This document shows positions 59,792 to 64,000 of a stretch of DNA of 64,000 bases, piece by piece; the stretch's first letter is position 1, and each line of letters starts with the position of its first letter. The position numbers and the translations under genes were made by a program. Below the pieces are notes generated by a model. That model had not been told where the DNA came from. It did not search any database and saw only the letters and a program-made list of their open reading frames with translations. The stretch is taken from the NCBI RefSeq assembly GCF_037622515.1, contig NZ_JBBJCN010000003.1:620001-684000 (forward strand), read 5' to 3'. Source of the DNA: Paradesertivirga superstes. GTDB lineage: Bacteria > Bacteroidota > Bacteroidia > Sphingobacteriales > Sphingobacteriaceae.

Positions 59792-60274
59792 TTATTCTTC
59801 TTCCTGATTAATGATTTCGGCTTCGTCGTTTTGGAGGACCTTTTTATACCAGATTACTTTCATCCAGTACTGAACAAAGGTAACGATCACTAAAAGCCCT
59901 AAAATATTGAATCCAACGGCAAGATCTGATTCAGATTTCTGGGGATTAAAGAGAATAACTAAAGATAATACCAAATAGATGAACCCTATAATTGCATAAC
60001 TTAGTCCTGATATTAAAGTAGGCCTGCCTTCCACTTCAAAATCTCTGCTGTCTAGCTCGTTCTTTATAGACTGAGACAATTTAAACGCGACGAAAAAATT
60101 CCAAAACGTACTAAAGCCAGGTATCAAAAGAAGCCATATAAGCCCCGGCGCCAAACGCCTGTTAGCTTCTTTGACTAATAATAAGGTATTGATTAATGCC
60201 AGGCAAAAGAAAATATTAATTGCCAGGCCTATGGCTAAAAATAAATAATATAAAATTGGTGATATTCCAGGCAT
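59792..60274 (-). CDS. Four-helix membrane protein of unknown function
   Basis: A 160-residue protein with about four membrane helices: ILYYLFLAIGLAINIFFCLALINTLLL, APGLIWLLLIPGFSTFWNFFVAF, LSYAIIGFIYLVLSLVILF and GFNILGLLVIVTFVQYWMKVIW. A charged acidic tail follows (NDEAEIINQEEE). I recognise no named family. It lies 1 bp from the Nif3-like gene and 4 bp from the DUF2905 gene. Confidence 0.8.
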   Translation of the reverse strand: MPGISPILYYLFLAIGLAINIFFCLALINTLLLVKEANRRLAPGLIWLLLIPGFSTFWNFFVAFKLSQSIKNELDSRDFEVEGRPTLISGLSYAIIGFIYLVLSLVILFNPQKSESDLAVGFNILGLLVIVTFVQYWMKVIWYKKVLQNDEAEIINQEEE

Positions 60275-60278
60275 AATT

Positions 60279-60503
60279 TTAATTAAACCACTTATAAACT
60301 CTTATCAGAAGATTTATCAGCAGGCTGATAAGGATCATTGTGGTAAGCGGAAAATAAAATCGAAAGTTTTCTTTTTCAATTCTAATATCTCCCGGTAAAT
60401 TACCAACCCAATGAAGCTTGTCGTGAAAAAAATAAATTATTATTCCAACAAACAGTATTGCCGATCCCGCAATGATAACCCATTTTCCGGTATCACCAGT
60501 CAT
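60279..60503 (-). CDS. DUF2905 family small membrane protein
   Basis: A 74-residue protein with two membrane helices and the DUF2905 core HWVGNLPGDIRIEKENFRFYFPLTTMILISLLINLL between and within them. The function is unknown. Start and length match the family. Confidence 0.93.
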   Translation of the reverse strand: MTGDTGKWVIIAGSAILFVGIIIYFFHDKLHWVGNLPGDIRIEKENFRFYFPLTTMILISLLINLLIRVYKWFN

Positions 60504-60509
60504 TTTTCT

Positions 60510-60866
60510 CTACATTCCAACCTTAACCAGATTAGCGCATTCTAATGCCATGTTTTGATTATGTTCATTAGCAAGTCTTTTATGATTTATGGCGTCAACA
60601 ATAGTACCAATAAAACATAAGCCAAAAGTAAAGAAATACAAAATGCCCATACCAATTTGGCCGATAACAAAGCGCTGCACGCCAGCAACAACGATTAAAC
60701 CCAGTAAAGTGTATAGCAATAAATCGCTTGCACTTTGTCGCTTGCCCGAATAATACATTACGAACTGTTTAGCTTGTTCCTCGTTCATTCCCGACATAAT
60801 TTGCTGCAAATATTGAAATTCTTCAGGGGTTAAGCCTTTAAGGTTATATAATAATTCTTTATACAT
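60510..60866 (-). CDS. TM2 domain-containing protein
   Basis: A 118-residue protein. A soluble N-terminal helix pair (LTPEEFQYLQQIMSGMNEEQAKQFVMYYSGKR) leads into a TM2 domain. Two helices are joined by a short turn: LLGLIVVAGVQRFVIGQIGMGILYFFTFGLCFIGTIVDAINH, including the G-x-x-G-x-x-F/Y and DxxN-like features of the family. The function is unknown. It belongs to the minus-strand operon. Confidence 0.9.
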   Translation of the reverse strand: MYKELLYNLKGLTPEEFQYLQQIMSGMNEEQAKQFVMYYSGKRQSASDLLLYTLLGLIVVAGVQRFVIGQIGMGILYFFTFGLCFIGTIVDAINHKRLANEHNQNMALECANLVKVGM

Positions 60867-60881
60867 TTTCTAAAATTATGT

Positions 60882-61157
60882 TTAGAAAGATAAGAAGTAT
60901 TTTTTACTTAGAACGAAAATTCGATGGAGCAGAATTAGTAGCGCCGGGATACCAAACCAATGATACTCAAATGAGGATTTCAAATCACCATGAAAAACAC
61001 TTGTGATGGACCTTCCCAAGCCACAACCAGGACACCAGGGAAACCCTAAATTTGATAATGGGCAGAGACTGAAATGCAACACACCCGGATTAGATAATGC
61101 TAAGGTTGTTAAAGCACTTATCCAGAAAATCAGTTCAAAATACCTATGCAAACTCAA
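60882..61157 (-). CDS. DUF2752 family membrane protein
   Basis: A 91-residue protein with the DUF2752 signature CPLSNLGFPWCPGCGLGRSITSVFHGDLKSSFEYHWFGIPALLIL, two membrane helices and three Cys in a CPxC...CPGCG arrangement. The function is unknown. Its start codon abuts the stop of the DUF4199 gene (61158), so translation is probably coupled. Confidence 0.92.
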   Translation of the reverse strand: MSLHRYFELIFWISALTTLALSNPGVLHFSLCPLSNLGFPWCPGCGLGRSITSVFHGDLKSSFEYHWFGIPALLILLHRIFVLSKKYFLSF

Positions 61158-61574
61158 TTATAAATTATGCTGTTTATTCATTAGGAGTAAAGAAACCACA
61201 ATATTAAAAAGAATTCCCACAATACCCGCACCGCCAATTCTCTGATAATAATCCATTGTAAGCAGAGTTGAACCGGAATATTGCATGTAAAGGGCGCTAA
61301 CAGCCATATATAAAACAAAGCCTATCAGCAAAATTTTAAAACCCTCCATTAAGCCCTCAATGAATTCAAGTTTTCCGCCATTAATATTATTCCTGTAATT
61401 CTTTATCCCCAGATAAAGCCCTGTAAATGGAATAAATACAGACAAATATTCCATCCAATGAATATTAAAAGGACCACTTTTTGCCTGATCATAAACCCCT
61501 AATAAATGCATAAACATGATCCACACGCCGGTTAGCGCGCCAATTAATAAGCCGTACTTAAGTCCGTTTTTCAT
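61158..61574 (-). CDS. DUF4199 family membrane protein
   Basis: A 138-residue protein with four membrane helices. It opens KNGLKYGLLIGALTGVWIMFMHLLGV and contains VFIPFTGLYLGIKNYRNNINGGKLEFIEGLMEGFKILLIGFVLYM, the DUF4199 pattern. It is the first gene of the operon running down to 57944 (DUF4199, DUF2752, TM2, DUF2905, four-helix protein, Nif3-like, zinc-ribbon). Confidence 0.92.
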   Translation of the reverse strand: MKNGLKYGLLIGALTGVWIMFMHLLGVYDQAKSGPFNIHWMEYLSVFIPFTGLYLGIKNYRNNINGGKLEFIEGLMEGFKILLIGFVLYMAVSALYMQYSGSTLLTMDYYQRIGGAGIVGILFNIVVSLLLMNKQHNL

Positions 61575-61823
61575 ATTTCGATTTCAAAAGAATTAATTAA
61601 ATAATTAACGTTCATATTCTTGAATTGTTCCTGAATTTGCTCAAAAATTAATTAATCACAGAATAGTATAAGTTTAATTTAATTTAATTTAAATTATTGG
61701 CATAAAAAATAATTTCTCCTGGACAGAAAGTACATAATTATTTTACACAACTCGGGGAGAGTTATTCAAGGGCTCTACTGCCTATTCACAACGACGCTTT
61801 ATTATCTGCACTCGTAGCTTTAA
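61575..61823. other. AT-rich intergenic stretch with AATTT tandem run
   Basis: Upstream of the seven-gene operon. It contains a run of AATTT-type units (about 61674-61695). A TTCTTTTG segment on the minus strand near 61586 resembles the -7 box with one mismatch. No gene is supported here. Confidence 0.4.
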
Positions 61824-61952
61824 TTATTTTACAATGCTAACTTTTACCGGTACTATTTCTGCGCCATTGCAGGAATTTATAACAGAAGCACCCATTAAAA
61901 TAAAAGTAAACATGCAAAATAATCTGATCTGAAAAGTCCGTGTTCGCTTCAT
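61824..61952 (-). CDS. Predicted 42-residue small lipoprotein
   Basis: ATG at 61952 opens a 42-codon frame, stop at 61824. The product begins MKRTRTFQIRLFCMFTFI: a positively charged start, a hydrophobic core, then a lipobox-like VINSC with Cys28, and a short mature tail NGAEIVPVKVSIVK. This is a complete bacterial lipoprotein signal. The mature part would be only 15 residues. It lies between the DUF4199 operon and mfd and reads away from mfd. Confidence 0.45.
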   Translation of the reverse strand: MKRTRTFQIRLFCMFTFILMGASVINSCNGAEIVPVKVSIVK

Positions 61953-62178
61953 AATACTTAAATTTAATTTCCAAAAGTTTTAATTCAAATTACGAACCAA
62001 AGTATGTTCTGGTTAAAAACATCTCTTTAGGCTATCTCTATTCAATTTAAAAAAATAATCTTACATAAAATGTCCATTTTAGGATACAATATTGCCTACT
62101 ATTCGTGTAACTAATTCACATTTATTGAAGCTTCTCCGCAACCTAAATGAAGTGAATAAAAACAAATTTTAATCGGTT

Positions 62179-62211
62179 TTTGATATTAACTGAGTGTAGC
62201 AGGTATATTTG
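62179..62211 (+). promoter_or_regulatory. Bacteroidota promoter of mfd
   Basis: TTTG (62179-62182), a 21-nt spacer and TATATTTG (62204-62211) fit the Bacteroidota promoter pattern. Transcription would begin near 62218, about 10 nt before the GTG start of mfd. Confidence 0.65.
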
Positions 62212-62227
62212 CATTTGAGATTTTGAA

Positions 62228-64000
62228 GTGAACATAAAAGAAATAATAAATTATTATAAAACTGATGCAAGGATTGAATCTTTAGCTAAAGGCATAAATT
62301 CTACAAGACATCCGCGGATTCACTTAAAAGGCCTTATTGGATCGAGTGATGCCGTGGCAGCTGCGGCTTTATACTTTTTGAATCATTCAAATTTGCTTTT
62401 TATATTTCCGGATCGGGAAGAGGCGGCGTATTTTCAAAGCGATCTCGAGAATTTGCTGGATAAGGAGGTTCTCATATTTCCTTCCTCATATAGAAAACCG
62501 TTTGAATTTACCCAGCCCGATCCAGGCAATGTTCTTCAACGGGCAGAGGTATTAAATGAATTAATTCACTCTACTGAATTCGGAAAATTAATTGTCACTT
62601 ATCCGGAGGCTCTTGCCGAGCGTGTTATAAACCGTGACTCTCTTGAAAAGAACACATTAGAAATCTCCCAGGGGAATAAGCTAAATATCGATTTTATTAA
62701 TGAATTTCTAATTGAGTATGATTTTGAACGGGTGGATTTTGTTTATGCCCCTGGTCAATTTTCTATACGAGGTGGCATCGTGGATATATTTTCATTTTCT
62801 AACGATTTACCTTATCGCTTTGAGTTTTTCGGTGATTTTATTGAGAGTATCCGAACCTTTCAAATTGAAGATCAACTATCAGCAGAACATGTTAAAAGCG
62901 TAACTATTGTACCCAATGTTCAGTCGAAATTTCTAACAGAACACAATATTACCTTACTTGAATATATTGATTCGGGAACCAGTGTCTGGTTTAAGGATGT
63001 TCAGTTTACACTGGATGTTTTAAAAGACGGGTACAAAAAAGCTATCGAATTGTGGAAAGCCCTTCCGGCTGATACTAAAACCCAGAACCCCGACTGGATA
63101 GATCCTAAATTTAGCTTCACAGAGGAAAAATTGTTGGCAGATCAATTAAAAGATTTTCCGGTGATTGAGTTTGGCAAACAGTTCTTCTATCAGCCCTCAG
63201 AAATCATTGAATTTGATTTAAAACCTCAGCCCTCATTTAATAAAGATTTTAACCTGCTTATTCACAACATCAAAAAGAATGAGAGCGAAAAGCTTACCAA
63301 CATCATTTTTACCGATTCGGTAAGGCAGGCAGAACGTTTATATGCCATATTTGAGGATATAGATAAAACTGTAAAATTTAATTCGATCAACTTATCCTTA
63401 CGGGAAGGATTTATTGATTATGAGCAAAAGCTTGCCTGCTATACTGACCACCAGATTTTCGACAGATATTATAAATACAAGTTAAAAAAAGGATATACCC
63501 GTTCTCAGGCCATCACCCTTAAAGAGCTCAAAGAACTTAAACCAGGCGACTACATTACACATATTGATCATGGTATAGGCAAATATGCGGGATTGGAAAA
63601 AGTTGAAGTAAACGGCAAAACCCAGGAAATGATCCGTCTGATTTATGCGGATAATGACTTACTGTATGTTAATATAAACTCCCTGAATCGTATTTCTAAA
63701 TATTCGGGTAAAGAAGGCACCGTTCCAAAAATGAATAAACTGGGAACAGACAGCTGGGAGAAATTAAAGAAAACGACAAAAAAAAAAGTTAAAGACATTG
63801 CCCGCGATTTAATAAAGCTTTATGCTGTGCGTAAGGCCCAAACCGGCAATGCTTTTCTTCCCGATACTTATCTTCAAACTGAACTTGAAGCATCTTTTAT
63901 TTACGAGGATACTCCCGACCAGGAAAAAGCTACGGCCGATGTAAAGAAAGATATGGAGTCGCCACATCCTATGGATAGACTGGTTTGCGGCGATGTGGGA
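62228..64000 (+). CDS. mfd: Transcription-repair coupling factor Mfd (5' part, cut by window end)
   Basis: 591 codons of Mfd are present and the frame runs off the window. The N-terminal UvrB-like region (FIFPDREEAAYFQSDLENLL, VDFVYAPGQFSIRGGIVDIFSF) is followed by the RNA-polymerase-interacting domain (LKELKPGDYITHIDHGIGKYAGLEKVEV). The helicase part starts with TPDQEKATADVKKDMESPHPMDRLVCGDVG, ending just inside Walker A. The start is GTG at 62228: an in-frame TGA lies 12 nt upstream and no other start codon is available. Mfd pushes RNA polymerase off lesions and recruits UvrA. Confidence 0.97.
   Translation, partial: MNIKEIINYYKTDARIESLAKGINSTRHPRIHLKGLIGSSDAVAAAALYFLNHSNLLFIFPDREEAAYFQSDLENLLDKEVLIFPSSYRKPFEFTQPDPGNVLQRAEVLNELIHSTEFGKLIVTYPEALAERVINRDSLEKNTLEISQGNKLNIDFINEFLIEYDFERVDFVYAPGQFSIRGGIVDIFSFSNDLPYRFEFFGDFIESIRTFQIEDQLSAEHVKSVTIVPNVQSKFLTEHNITLLEYIDSGTSVWFKDVQFTLDVLKDGYKKAIELWKALPADTKTQNPDWIDPKFSFTEEKLLADQLKDFPVIEFGKQFFYQPSEIIEFDLKPQPSFNKDFNLLIHNIKKNESEKLTNIIFTDSVRQAERLYAIFEDIDKTVKFNSINLSLREGFIDYEQKLACYTDHQIFDRYYKYKLKKGYTRSQAITLKELKELKPGDYITHIDHGIGKYAGLEKVEVNGKTQEMIRLIYADNDLLYVNINSLNRISKYSGKEGTVPKMNKLGTDSWEKLKKTTKKKVKDIARDLIKLYAVRKAQTGNAFLPDTYLQTELEASFIYEDTPDQEKATADVKKDMESPHPMDRLVCGDVG

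Noticed and set aside
61674..61695. AATTT tandem run as a CRISPR or regulatory repeat array
   Set aside because: It is a short low-complexity stretch in an AT-rich gap, with no spacers and no conserved unit longer than 5 nt.

Overview
The window is a stretch of chromosome from a member of the Bacteroidota, most likely a Sphingobacteriaceae-type organism (Pedobacter or relatives). The evidence is an lpxC-fabZ fusion gene, a PorX-type response regulator with a PglZ domain, a PorP/SprF protein of the type IX secretion system, TonB receptors with a carboxypeptidase-D-like N-terminal domain, a TonB receptor/DUF4249 lipoprotein pair, AT-rich leaders without Shine-Dalgarno sequences, and several matches to the Bacteroidota promoter motif TTTG...TAnnTTTG. 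Most of the window is ordinary core chromosome. No rRNA, tRNA, CRISPR array, prophage or intact insertion sequence was seen.

Layout. 1-4.4 kb: rarA, glnS, a B12-binding protein and an enoyl-CoA hydratase. 4.5-9.9 kb: a signalling operon (NtrC-type regulator, membrane PAS histidine kinase, CheY-like protein, receiver-PAS protein). 10-12.3 kb: an AI-2E family permease and a YtxH/holin-like envelope operon. 12.3-20.6 kb: GDP-fucose synthase, the trmB/alkyltransferase-like/tag group, polA and the glycogen genes glgA-glgC. 20.9-24.8 kb: a three-module hybrid kinase convergent with a second NtrC-type regulator. 24.8-27 kb: a secreted PepSY-like protein, a rhomboid protease and a lipase-like hydrolase. 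27.3-35.7 kb is the most accessory-looking part: PorP/SprF, two TonB receptors, a DUF4249 lipoprotein, a 91-bp direct repeat and a GC-rich structured non-coding island. 35.8-38.4 kb: an OmpR/kinase pair. 38.7-44.2 kb: an SSB-tailed DUF3127 protein, an RNA methyltransferase and an ECF sigma/anti-sigma pair divergent from a VWA protein. 44.2-51.2 kb: DUF4197, DUF885, BrkB, alanine dehydrogenase, tsaE and porX. 51.3-57.9 kb: an HD hydrolase, the lipid A genes lpxD-lpxC/fabZ-lpxA, an ABC ATPase, efp and 5-formyl-THF cyclo-ligase. 57.9-61.6 kb: a seven-gene minus-strand operon ending in the zinc-ribbon protein. 62.2 kb to the end: the 5' part of mfd.

The most interesting signal is a family of leader elements that conventional annotation would miss. 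Three unrelated genes (hybrid kinase at 20911, kinase starting at 38339, ABC ATPase at 55921) are each preceded by a long imperfect inverted repeat that ends exactly 26 nt before the start codon. The repeats keep one A.C mismatch in the same place, differ by compensatory base-pair changes, and are followed by a conserved spacer (pattern nnCC..TA.AAA..AA....CT.A). A fourth half-copy with the same 26-nt spacer lies at 32083 before an 8-codon broken ORF. This looks like a paralogous cis-acting RNA or operator controlling several genes. A second candidate is the nested-hairpin island at about 32290-32560. A third is the 91-bp direct repeat at 28383 and 32843, where both copies are followed by Rho-independent-type terminators.
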